Made by a program: the position numbers and the translations under genes. Under the pieces are notes generated by a model. It was not told the DNA's origin and did not search any database. It worked only from the letters and a program-made list of their open reading frames with translations. A stretch of 64,000 nucleotides of DNA from Pseudomonas sp. N40(2020) (GTDB lineage Bacteria > Pseudomonadota > Gammaproteobacteria > Pseudomonadales > Pseudomonadaceae), in contig NZ_JACSZV010000014.1 in the NCBI RefSeq assembly GCF_014472415.1, positions 52,958 to 116,957 on the forward strand, in the 5' to 3' direction. Positions 45,966-55,108 of this stretch are shown in pieces. Within the stretch, counting starts at the first letter, position 1. Each line of letters starts with the position of its first letter.

Positions 45966-47803
45966 AGCCTATCCGCGCCCTGCTCCTGCAGGCCAGCGGC
46001 ATGCTGTTCGCCGGGCTGGCCTTGGCCGCCCCGCAACACGCCGTGACCCTGTACAACGAGCCGCCGAAATACCCGGCCGATTTCAAGCATTTCGATTACG
46101 TGAACCCCGACGCGCCCAAGGGCGGGATCTTTCGCCAGGCCGGGTTCGGCGGGTTCGACAGCCTCAACCCGTTCATCAGCAAAGGCGTACCGGCCGATGA
46201 CATCGGACAGATCTACGACACCCTGACCAAGCACAGTCTCGACGAGCCCTTTACCGAATACGGCTTGATCGCCGGCAAGATCGAAAAGGCCCCGGACAAC
46301 AGCTGGGTACGGTTTTACCTGCGACCCGAAGCACGCTTCAACGATGGTCACCCGGTGCGCGCCGACGATGTGGTGTTCAGCTTCCAGACCCTGACCAAGG
46401 AAGGCTCACCGCTGTTTCGCGGCTACTACAACGACGTCGCCGAAGTTGTCGCTGAAGACCCGCTCAAGGTACTGTTCAAGTTCAAGCACACCAACAACCG
46501 CGAACTGCCGCTGATCCTGGGTCAACTGCCAGTATTGCCAAAACACTGGGGGGCCGATCGTGACTTCAGCAAGGGCAATCTGGAAATTCCGCTGGGCAGC
46601 GGCCCGTACAAAGTCACCGAAGTGAAGGCTGGCCGCTCGGTGCGCTACGAGCGGGTCAAGGACTACTGGGGCAAGGATCTGCCGGTCAATCGCGGGTTCT
46701 ACAACTTCGACACGATGACCACCGATTACTACCGTGACAACACTGTCGCGCTGGAAGCGCTGAAAGCCGGACAGTTCGACTACTGGCTGGAAATGACCGC
46801 CAAGAACTGGGCCAACGCCTACAACGTCCCGGCGGTGACTGAAGGTCGTCTGATCAAGGAATTGATCCCCAACAGCAACCCGACTGGCATGCAGGGTTTT
46901 GTCTTCAACCTGCGCCGCCCGGTGTTCCAGGATGTCCGAGTACGTCAGGCGCTGGGCCTGCTGTTCGATTTCGAATGGACCAACAAGCAGTTGTTCAACG
47001 GCGCGTATACACGCACGCGCAGCTATTTCGAGAACTCGGAAATGGCCGCCACCGGATTGCCCGACGCTGACCAGGTGGCGATCCTCGACCCGTTCCGCAG
47101 CAAACTGCCAGCGCAGGTATTCAGCGAAGCCTTCGAGAACCCGAAGACCGACGCCAGCGGCATGATCCGTACCCAACAACGTGAGGCCTACCAACTGCTG
47201 CAAGAGGCTGGCTGGAAGATCGTCGACGACAAAATGGTCGACGCCACCGGCAAACCGGTGGTCATTGAGTTCCTGCTGGCGCAGACCGACTTTGAACGCG
47301 TGCTGTTGCCGCTCAAGCGCAACCTCAGCGACCTTGGTATCGAACTGGTGATCCGCCGCGTCGACGTCTCGCAGTACATCAACCGCGTGCGTTCGCGGGA
47401 TTTCGACATGATGGTCGGCAGCTTTGCGCAGTCCAATTCGCCGGGTAACGAACAGCGCGAATACTGGATGAGCGCCGCCGCCGACAAACCGAGCAGTCGC
47501 AACACCATGGGTCTGAAGGATCCGATCGTCGATCAACTGGTCGAGAACCTGATCAACGCCGATTCGCGCAAAAGCCTGGTGGCCCACGCCCGAGCGCTGG
47601 ATCGCGTGTTGCAGTGGGGCTATTACGTGATCCCCAACTGGCACATCAAGACCTGGCGCGTGGCGTACTGGAACCACATCGGCCATCCGAAAGTTTCGCC
47701 CAAGTACGACATCGGTACGAGCACCTGGTGGGTCAAGCCCGATGCCAAACCGGCAATAGAAGTCGAAACCAAACTGCAAGCCGACCCTGCGGGCACGGAG
47801 TAA
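45962..47803 (+). CDS. yejA: ABC transporter family 5 solute-binding protein, YejA-like (second copy)
   Basis: A 613-residue binding protein with signal peptide ([17 protein letters not shown]). [20 protein letters not shown] and [19 protein letters not shown] repeat the hallmark segments of its neighbour, with which it is clearly paralogous but well diverged. Start 45962 is set by overlap with the previous stop. It precedes yejB by four bases. Confidence 0.9.
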   Translation: MKPIRALLLQASGMLFAGLALAAPQHAVTLYNEPPKYPADFKHFDYVNPDAPKGGIFRQAGFGGFDSLNPFISKGVPADDIGQIYDTLTKHSLDEPFTEYGLIAGKIEKAPDNSWVRFYLRPEARFNDGHPVRADDVVFSFQTLTKEGSPLFRGYYNDVAEVVAEDPLKVLFKFKHTNNRELPLILGQLPVLPKHWGADRDFSKGNLEIPLGSGPYKVTEVKAGRSVRYERVKDYWGKDLPVNRGFYNFDTMTTDYYRDNTVALEALKAGQFDYWLEMTAKNWANAYNVPAVTEGRLIKELIPNSNPTGMQGFVFNLRRPVFQDVRVRQALGLLFDFEWTNKQLFNGAYTRTRSYFENSEMAATGLPDADQVAILDPFRSKLPAQVFSEAFENPKTDASGMIRTQQREAYQLLQEAGWKIVDDKMVDATGKPVVIEFLLAQTDFERVLLPLKRNLSDLGIELVIRRVDVSQYINRVRSRDFDMMVGSFAQSNSPGNEQREYWMSAAADKPSSRNTMGLKDPIVDQLVENLINADSRKSLVAHARALDRVLQWGYYVIPNWHIKTWRVAYWNHIGHPKVSPKYDIGTSTWWVKPDAKPAIEVETKLQADPAGTE

Positions 47804-47807
47804 TCAG

Positions 47808-48881
47808 ATGCTGGCGTATATATTTCGGCGACTGCTGCTGATCATCCCGACCCTGTTCGGCATTCTGCTGATCAACTTCGTGATCATCCAGGCTGCGCCC
47901 GGTGGCCCGGTAGAGCAGATGATTGCCAAGCTGGAAGGCTTTGAAGGCGCCACCAGTCGCATCGCGGGCGGCGGTGCCGAAGTCTCGGTGGCCGGTTCCT
48001 CTTATCGCGGCGCGCAGGGGCTGGACCCGGCGCTGATCAAGGAAATCGAGCACATGTACGGGTTCGATAAATCGGCCCCGGAACGTCTGTGGATCATGGT
48101 CAAGAACTACGCCTCGCTGGACTTCGGCGACAGTTTTTTCCGCGACGCCAAGGTCATCGACCTGATCAAGGAAAAGATGCCGGTGTCGATCTCGCTGGGC
48201 TTGTGGAGCACGCTGATCATGTACCTGGTGTCGATCCCGCTGGGGATCGCCAAGGCCACACGACACGGCAGCCATTTCGACGTCTGGACCAGTTCGGCAA
48301 TCATTGTCGGCTATGCGATCCCGGCGTTTCTCTTTGCGATTCTGCTGATCGTGGTGTTTGCCGGCGGCAGTTATCTGGACTGGTTCCCGCTAAGGGGCCT
48401 GACCTCGAACAACTTTGATGAGTTAAGCCTCGGCGGCAAGATCCTCGATTACTTCTGGCACTTGGCACTGCCAGTGACCGCACTGGTGATCGGCAACTTC
48501 GCGACCATGACCCTGCTGACCAAAAACAGCTTCCTCGACGAGATCAACAAACAGTACGTGGTCACCGCCAAGGCCAAGGGCCTGACCCGCCATCGCGTGC
48601 TCTATGGTCACGTGTTCCGCAACGCCATGTTGCTGGTGATTGCCGGATTCCCCTCGGCGTTCATTGGCATCTTCTTCACCGGCTCGTTGCTGGTGGAGGT
48701 GATCTTCTCCCTCGACGGCCTGGGCCTGATGAGTTTCGAAGCGGCGATCAACCGCGATTATCCGGTGGTGTTCGGCACCCTGTTCATCTTCACCCTGCTC
48801 GGGCTGGTGGTGAAACTGATCGGCGACCTCACCTACACCCTGGTCGATCCACGCATCGACTTCGAAAGCCGGGAGCATTGA
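47808..48881 (+). CDS. yejB: Peptide ABC transporter permease YejB
   Basis: A 357-residue permease with six helices and the large periplasmic loop between helices 1 and 2 typical of DppB/YejB proteins. [20 protein letters not shown] lies near the N-terminus and the EAA loop [20 protein letters not shown] near residue 255. It adjoins yejE with one base between. Confidence 0.92.
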   Translation: MLAYIFRRLLLIIPTLFGILLINFVIIQAAPGGPVEQMIAKLEGFEGATSRIAGGGAEVSVAGSSYRGAQGLDPALIKEIEHMYGFDKSAPERLWIMVKNYASLDFGDSFFRDAKVIDLIKEKMPVSISLGLWSTLIMYLVSIPLGIAKATRHGSHFDVWTSSAIIVGYAIPAFLFAILLIVVFAGGSYLDWFPLRGLTSNNFDELSLGGKILDYFWHLALPVTALVIGNFATMTLLTKNSFLDEINKQYVVTAKAKGLTRHRVLYGHVFRNAMLLVIAGFPSAFIGIFFTGSLLVEVIFSLDGLGLMSFEAAINRDYPVVFGTLFIFTLLGLVVKLIGDLTYTLVDPRIDFESREH

Positions 48882-48882
48882 G

Positions 48883-49902
48883 ATGAACCTGTCCCCTCTC
48901 AACCGCCGCCGCTTCGAACTGTTCAAGGCCAACAAGCGTGGCTGGTGGTCGCTGTGGCTGTTTCTGATCCTGTTCGGCCTGAGCCTGGGCGCCGAGCTGA
49001 TCGCCAACGACAAGCCGCTGGTGGTGCACTACGACAACAGCTGGTACTTCCCGGCGGTCAAGCGCTACCCGGAAACCACCTTCGGCGGCGAATTCCCGCT
49101 GGAAGCCAACTACAAGAGCCCGTACATCCGCGAACTGCTCAAGGCCAAGGATGCGTGGGTGTTGTGGGCGCCGATCCCCTACAGCTATCAAAGCATCAAT
49201 TACGACCTGAAAGTCCCGGCCCCTGCCCCGCCCTCGGCGGACAACTTGCTGGGCACTGACGATCAGGGCCGCGATGTGCTGGCACGGGTGATTTACGGTT
49301 TCCGCATTTCGGTGCTGTTTGCCCTGACGCTGACCGTGTTAAGTTCGATCATCGGCGTGATTGCCGGGGCCTTGCAGGGTTTCTACGGCGGCTGGGTCGA
49401 TCTGGCCGGTCAGCGGTTTCTGGAGATCTGGTCGGGTTTGCCGGTGCTGTACCTGCTGATCATCCTCGCCAGTTTCGTCCAGCCGAATTTCTGGTGGCTG
49501 CTGGGGATCATGCTGCTGTTCTCGTGGATGAGCCTGGTCGACGTGGTGCGCGCCGAGTTCCTGCGTGGCCGCAACCTTGAATATGTGCGAGCTGCACGGG
49601 CGCTGGGCATGCAGAATGGCGCAATCATGTTCCGCCACATCCTGCCCAACGCCATGGTCTCGACCATGACCTTCATGCCGTTCATCCTCACCGGCGCCAT
49701 CGGCACCCTCACCGCTTTGGACTTCCTCGGTTTCGGCTTGCCGGCCGGCAGTCCGTCGCTGGGTGAACTGGTCGCGCAGGGCAAATCCAACCTGCAAGCG
49801 CCGTGGCTGGGCATGAGCGCGTTCGCTGTGCTCGCGCTGATGTTGAGCTTGCTGGTGTTTATCGGCGAGTCCGCTCGCGATGCCTTCGACCCGAGGAAGT
49901 GA
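48883..49902 (+). CDS. yejE: Peptide ABC transporter permease YejE
   Basis: A 339-residue permease. NRRRFELFKANKRGWWSLWL is the characteristic YejE/OppC N-terminus, GTDDQGRDVLARVIYGFRIS the conserved loop before helix 2, and VRAARALGMQNGAIMFRHIL the EAA loop. It is one base from yejB and precedes yejF by one base. Confidence 0.92.
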   Translation: MNLSPLNRRRFELFKANKRGWWSLWLFLILFGLSLGAELIANDKPLVVHYDNSWYFPAVKRYPETTFGGEFPLEANYKSPYIRELLKAKDAWVLWAPIPYSYQSINYDLKVPAPAPPSADNLLGTDDQGRDVLARVIYGFRISVLFALTLTVLSSIIGVIAGALQGFYGGWVDLAGQRFLEIWSGLPVLYLLIILASFVQPNFWWLLGIMLLFSWMSLVDVVRAEFLRGRNLEYVRAARALGMQNGAIMFRHILPNAMVSTMTFMPFILTGAIGTLTALDFLGFGLPAGSPSLGELVAQGKSNLQAPWLGMSAFAVLALMLSLLVFIGESARDAFDPRK

Positions 49903-49903
49903 A

Positions 49904-51514
<1,611 letters not shown>

Positions 51515-51533
51515 CCTGAAAGAGGAGCAACAC

Positions 51534-52328
51534 ATGGGTTTTCTCGCCGGTAAGCGCGTACTGATCGTCGGTGTCGCCAGCAAGCTGTCCATCGCATCCG
51601 GCATCGCTGCCGCCATGCATCGCGAGGGCGCTGAGCTTGCCTTCACTTATCAGAACGACAAACTCAAAGGTCGTGTCGAAGAGTTTGCACAAGGCTGGGG
51701 TTCGAGCCCTGAGCTGTGCTTCCCGTGCGACGTGGCCAGCGATGAAGAAATCGCCAAGGTCTTTGAAGAGTTGAGCAAGAAGTGGGACGGCCTGGACTGC
51801 ATCGTCCACTCCGTCGGCTTCGCCCCGGGCGACCAGCTGGACGGCGACTTCACCGAAGCCACCACCCGTGACGGTTTCCGCATCGCTCACGACATCAGCG
51901 CCTACAGCTTCGTGGCCCTGGCCAAAGCTGGCCGCGAAATGATGAAAGGCCGCAACGGCAGCCTGCTGACCCTGTCGTACCTGGGCGCCGAGCGCACCAT
52001 GCCGAACTACAACGTCATGGGCATGGCCAAGGCTTCGCTGGAAGCCGGCGTGCGTTACCTGGCCGGCTCCCTGGGCCCGGACGGCACCCGCGTCAACTGC
52101 GTATCGGCTGGCCCGATCCGTACTCTGGCAGCCTCGGGCATCAAGAACTTCCGCAAGATGCTGGCCGCCAACGAAGCGCAAACCCCACTGCGCCGCAACG
52201 TCACCATCGACGAAGTCGGCAACGCCGGCGCCTTCCTGTGCTCCGACCTGGCGTCGGGCATCAGCGGTGAAATCATGTACGTGGACGGCGGCTTCAACAC
52301 CACCGCCATGGGCAACATCGAAGAATGA
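51534..52328 (+). CDS. fabI: Enoyl-[acyl-carrier-protein] reductase (NADH)
   Basis: A 264-residue short-chain dehydrogenase that carries out the last step of each fatty-acid elongation cycle. [20 protein letters not shown] is the FabI-type nucleotide loop; the catalytic Tyr and Lys are in [27 protein letters not shown] is the substrate loop. AGAGGAGCAAC gives a strong ribosome site. A terminator follows 16 bases after the stop. It is the target of triclosan in this family. Confidence 0.95.
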   Translation: MGFLAGKRVLIVGVASKLSIASGIAAAMHREGAELAFTYQNDKLKGRVEEFAQGWGSSPELCFPCDVASDEEIAKVFEELSKKWDGLDCIVHSVGFAPGDQLDGDFTEATTRDGFRIAHDISAYSFVALAKAGREMMKGRNGSLLTLSYLGAERTMPNYNVMGMAKASLEAGVRYLAGSLGPDGTRVNCVSAGPIRTLAASGIKNFRKMLAANEAQTPLRRNVTIDEVGNAGAFLCSDLASGISGEIMYVDGGFNTTAMGNIEE

Positions 52329-52344
52329 TCTTCGGTTAGCCGAT

Positions 52345-52374
52345 AAAAAACCCGCCGATTCAGGCGGGTTTTTT
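52345..52374. terminator. Bidirectional intrinsic terminator after fabI
   Basis: AAAAAACCCGCC-gattca-GGCGGGTTTTTT is a strong stem with A and T tracts on its two sides, between convergent fabI and the PheRS-like ligase gene. Confidence 0.92.
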
Positions 52375-52436
52375 ATTGATTCAAGAACAAAAGATCACAG
52401 CGCAAGAATAGCCAAAGCCACTTTAGTCGATCAGTT

Positions 52437-53585
52437 TCAAGCCTTGGAAAGATCCATTCTGTACCCTGCCCCCGGTGCTCCCTCATGCATCGCCGCTTGA
52501 ATGTCTGCGTACAAGGCATTTGCTTCGGTGGTGGTGATTGATCGCGAACAATCACGCAATACCACATGTAAAAGCACATTTTCCTGACCCGGTAGCAGGC
52601 CAAGCCGTTCAATGGCTTGCGCGGGCAAACTCGAGTAGTGCCAACGACCCTTGACCTGCATCTCCTCAATCCAGTCAGAACAATCCCCTGCCGCCTGCAA
52701 CATCCGCTCGGTCAGTACCTCTTCACTCAAACCCGGCGTTACCGCCAATGAAATATCCCGAGCAATCGAAGGCAGACGAGAGACCGCCGTCCATGGATTC
52801 AGATCATGCATTTGCGCTTGCACGCGCTCATTCTGGTCACGCAACAGACGAATGTCAGGGATGCCTTTGCGTAACATTGTGAGGCGATCCAATCCCATCC
52901 CAAGTGCCAGGCCTCCGTGCTGCTGCGGGTTAATCTTCAAGCGCTCCAGTAGAGATTTCGCTATGAGACCGCACTCCAGCACCTCGACCGGCGCTCCTTC
53001 GTTCAACACATTCACTTCGATTCCACCCTCGGTGTAGTGATGAGGGCTATCGCTGTAGACCCAGGATTTTTCAGGAACAGCGGCTTTGAGAATATCGCCA
53101 ACCAAATGCAACAAATTTTCGTGCGATGCCAGTTCCGGGTCACCCAGCACCCAGATATCCATTTGATGGGGTTCCGCACAATGCCAGCAATCCCGGCTAT
53201 CACGCCTGAAAGTGATTCCCGGCGCAGCCAACAAGATCGTCTGCCCAGGTTGTCGATCCTGAGCGGCCTGTTGAAGCGCCGCAGGAATCTGACTGGTGGT
53301 CTGAGTCCGCAACAATGAATGCTCATCGACCCATCGTGTGTGTTCACTACCCAGCGTGATCTCTTGGGAGTCGTAACCGAGCAATCCGTAATTTTCTTCA
53401 GCCGAGACAATCCTCGCCCCGCCTTGCAACTGCGCTTGAGGCCAGCCCTCTTCGGCCAGTCCTTGAAGGACCTCATTGAGTAAAAGCCGTACCGCGTGGT
53501 CGGGATTATTTTTTTCGGTCAAATCAGCCAACAGCAATGCCTGATGGACAGCTGTATCTGTCAGGTATTTCCTGGATGCGCGCAC
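52437..53585 (-). CDS. Orphan single-chain PheRS-like ligase (class II catalytic core + FDX-ACB domain)
   Basis: A 382-residue protein. The N-terminal two thirds resembles the PheS catalytic core: LLRTQTTSQ (motif 2 region), GITFRRDSRDCWHCAEPHQM, EVLECGLIAKSLLERL and GLALGMGLDRLTMLRKGIPD (motif 3). The last 95 residues resemble the FDX-ACB (B8) domain of PheT: RLPSIARDISLAVTPG and LRDCSRSITTTEANALY. This layout matches mitochondrial PheRS, not the bacterial alpha2beta2 enzyme, and the PheS tRNA-binding coiled coil is missing. GTG 53585 follows AAAGGAG eight bases upstream. It is divergent from the 33-aa peptide gene. It probably adenylates an amino acid or peptide carboxylate; the product is unknown. 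Confidence 0.82.
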   Translation of the reverse strand: MRASRKYLTDTAVHQALLLADLTEKNNPDHAVRLLLNEVLQGLAEEGWPQAQLQGGARIVSAEENYGLLGYDSQEITLGSEHTRWVDEHSLLRTQTTSQIPAALQQAAQDRQPGQTILLAAPGITFRRDSRDCWHCAEPHQMDIWVLGDPELASHENLLHLVGDILKAAVPEKSWVYSDSPHHYTEGGIEVNVLNEGAPVEVLECGLIAKSLLERLKINPQQHGGLALGMGLDRLTMLRKGIPDIRLLRDQNERVQAQMHDLNPWTAVSRLPSIARDISLAVTPGLSEEVLTERMLQAAGDCSDWIEEMQVKGRWHYSSLPAQAIERLGLLPGQENVLLHVVLRDCSRSITTTEANALYADIQAAMHEGAPGAGYRMDLSKA

Positions 53586-53882
53586 TGTGCAATCTCCTTT
53601 ACGTTTTATATAAAGCCAAACACAAAAGACCATAAATAGACCTAACTACAGAAGACTCACTACCTACAACAACAAAAACAAGCCAAATACAATTTTCAGA
53701 ACAGTACTACAGCCCCACCTCACACAAATAACCGAATCGCGCACTGCGCAAAACTACACAGACAAAACCATTCTTAAAATGATCAAAATAGCTATTTAAC
53801 AAAACGGGCAACCTATGTGTTAATCCCCTCACTCCCAGACAACCTTGGGAGCACAAAACAAAAACCAAACAAGGACAACCAA
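53586..53882. promoter_or_regulatory. AT-rich divergent promoter region of the ligase/peptide system
   Basis: This 297-base region is much richer in A and T than its flanks. CTCCCA (53832) and TGGGAG (53846) form a leader hairpin ahead of the peptide gene. AAGGA at 53871-53875 is its ribosome site. A 63-codon minus-strand frame across the region (53898-53707) has no ribosome site and overlaps the peptide start, so it is not called. Confidence 0.55.
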
Positions 53883-53984
53883 ATGAAAGTCGAAACAATC
53901 ACTAAAGAAAACCTTAATCGAAATACTTCTGGACCTGAAAACTTCGGATGGGCACCGTTAGCCTGGGCTTACTCTGAAGATTAA
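53883..53984 (+). CDS. 33-residue peptide, candidate precursor of a modified peptide
   Basis: ATG 53883, seven bases after AAGGA, opens a 33-codon frame ending TAA at 53984. The N-terminal part is polar and charged (MKVETITKENLNRN) like a leader; after a central TSGPEN comes the aromatic C-terminus FGWAPLAWAYSED. It is the first gene of the rightward unit and is separated from the next gene by a strong hairpin, as in PQQ and other RiPP operons where the precursor must outnumber the enzymes. Neighbours are an orphan aminoacyl-tRNA-synthetase-like ligase and an aminopeptidase-like protein. An attenuation leader peptide (F, W, W, Y) is the main alternative. Confidence 0.65.
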   Translation: MKVETITKENLNRNTSGPENFGWAPLAWAYSED

Positions 53985-53993
53985 AAAATTAAC

Positions 53994-54016
53994 GCGCGGC
54001 AAAACTTTTGCCGCGC
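53994..54016 (+). terminator. Strong hairpin between the peptide gene and the M29-like gene
   Basis: GCGCGGCAAAA, one loop base, and TTTTGCCGCGC pair perfectly over 11 bases. The internal A/T part gives a short U stretch inside the stem, and no U tract follows it. It therefore looks like an attenuator or 3'-end stabiliser that lowers expression of the downstream gene relative to the peptide. Confidence 0.75.
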
Positions 54017-54038
54017 ACTTCAGATTCAGGAGAAGCTA

Positions 54039-54977
54039 ATGTCAACTTCAACCATGATATCGACACTTTTCAGGGATGAGGAGTTTTCAATTATCGCCGA
54101 TTCAAATGCCTTCCTCAGCGAATGTGCGCTACAGGGATTTAGAACGGCCAACATTTCTGAGCTGACGCAACTACCCAACAACAGTATCGTTTTTTCTTTT
54201 AGCAACGACGCTGCAAAAGCGATGTTTGAGATTGCCAAAAACACCCAATCCAAAAAGAGCATTTTTTGCGCTACGCAAGTGTTCGAGCCAACCGTGGCTG
54301 CGGCACTTTACAGCCTGAGACTTTTGCTAAGCAGCGATTTCGAGCACTCCCTCAGCACGCAACGATCTGTACTGAATATGCTGAACTCTAATCAAGTATT
54401 TTCAATATCTGGTTACGAAACCGACGCATCGGTTTCAATTCACCCCCACGCAAAACCTTACGCACTACTTTCTGAAGACGTTTCTGGAAACTTTGTCCAG
54501 TCAGTTGCTGAGTTTTTCGAAGTGCATTATGCACACATGAATCCACAGACGCCTTGCCCGTTCACCGTTACAGGCACATTCAGAATTGCAGGGATTTTGA
54601 CGCTACTCAGAAAACCAAATCCGACATTACCCGCCGAGCTTAAATCCTCCCTTAAATGGCTTAGCGATCGAATACCAGAAGCAGGCGCATATCTATCAAT
54701 AAAAAATAACACTGCAATCTCATTTAAAATAAACAATGAGGAACATATAAAGCTTCTTGATCTTGCGGCAGGCACCCGAGGACTTAAACTGACTGAGTTT
54801 GCTATCGGCGTGAACGAGGCTATCGCGTCGAGCATTGACTACAAAATCAACTCTCAAATGAATGAAGGCATCAGCGGTGTGCATTTAGCTATTGGTGACG
54901 GCTCCTCTGGCTTTCACATAGACTTTCTTACTCCCTCCGTCAGCGTGAGCCCAAACACTGGCTCAAAAGCGGAATAG
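54039..54977 (+). CDS. M29-aminopeptidase-like protein of the peptide system
   Basis: A 312-residue cytoplasmic protein with AT-rich codons unlike its neighbours. The C-terminal 80 residues recall the M29 (AmpS/AmpT) leucyl aminopeptidase fold: LTEFAIGVNEAI corresponds to the E-[LF]-x-I-G-x-N metal-ligand segment, and GVHLAIGDGSSGFHIDFL to the H...HxD ligand pair. The N-terminal domain is not recognisable, and the second active-site Glu is not obvious, so it may be a non-catalytic peptide-binding relative. CAGGAGAAGCTA precedes the start. It is cotranscribed with the 33-aa peptide and likely processes or binds it. Confidence 0.6.
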   Translation: MSTSTMISTLFRDEEFSIIADSNAFLSECALQGFRTANISELTQLPNNSIVFSFSNDAAKAMFEIAKNTQSKKSIFCATQVFEPTVAAALYSLRLLLSSDFEHSLSTQRSVLNMLNSNQVFSISGYETDASVSIHPHAKPYALLSEDVSGNFVQSVAEFFEVHYAHMNPQTPCPFTVTGTFRIAGILTLLRKPNPTLPAELKSSLKWLSDRIPEAGAYLSIKNNTAISFKINNEEHIKLLDLAAGTRGLKLTEFAIGVNEAIASSIDYKINSQMNEGISGVHLAIGDGSSGFHIDFLTPSVSVSPNTGSKAE

Positions 54978-55108
54978 AGCTAAGCGTTTCCGTGTCGTGA
55001 CAATTTCCGAGTAATTACTCAACGCATACATATGTACCGCCAGCCGCTTTCCTTGCCGCTCGACAATCCACTCCAGCAAGTCTTTTTGCTGCTTACTGGA
55101 GAACACCC

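Noticed and set aside
53707..53898. 63-codon minus-strand frame in the divergent promoter
   Set aside because: It has no ribosome site, overlaps the start of the 33-aa peptide gene and has a random hydrophobic/Cys composition.
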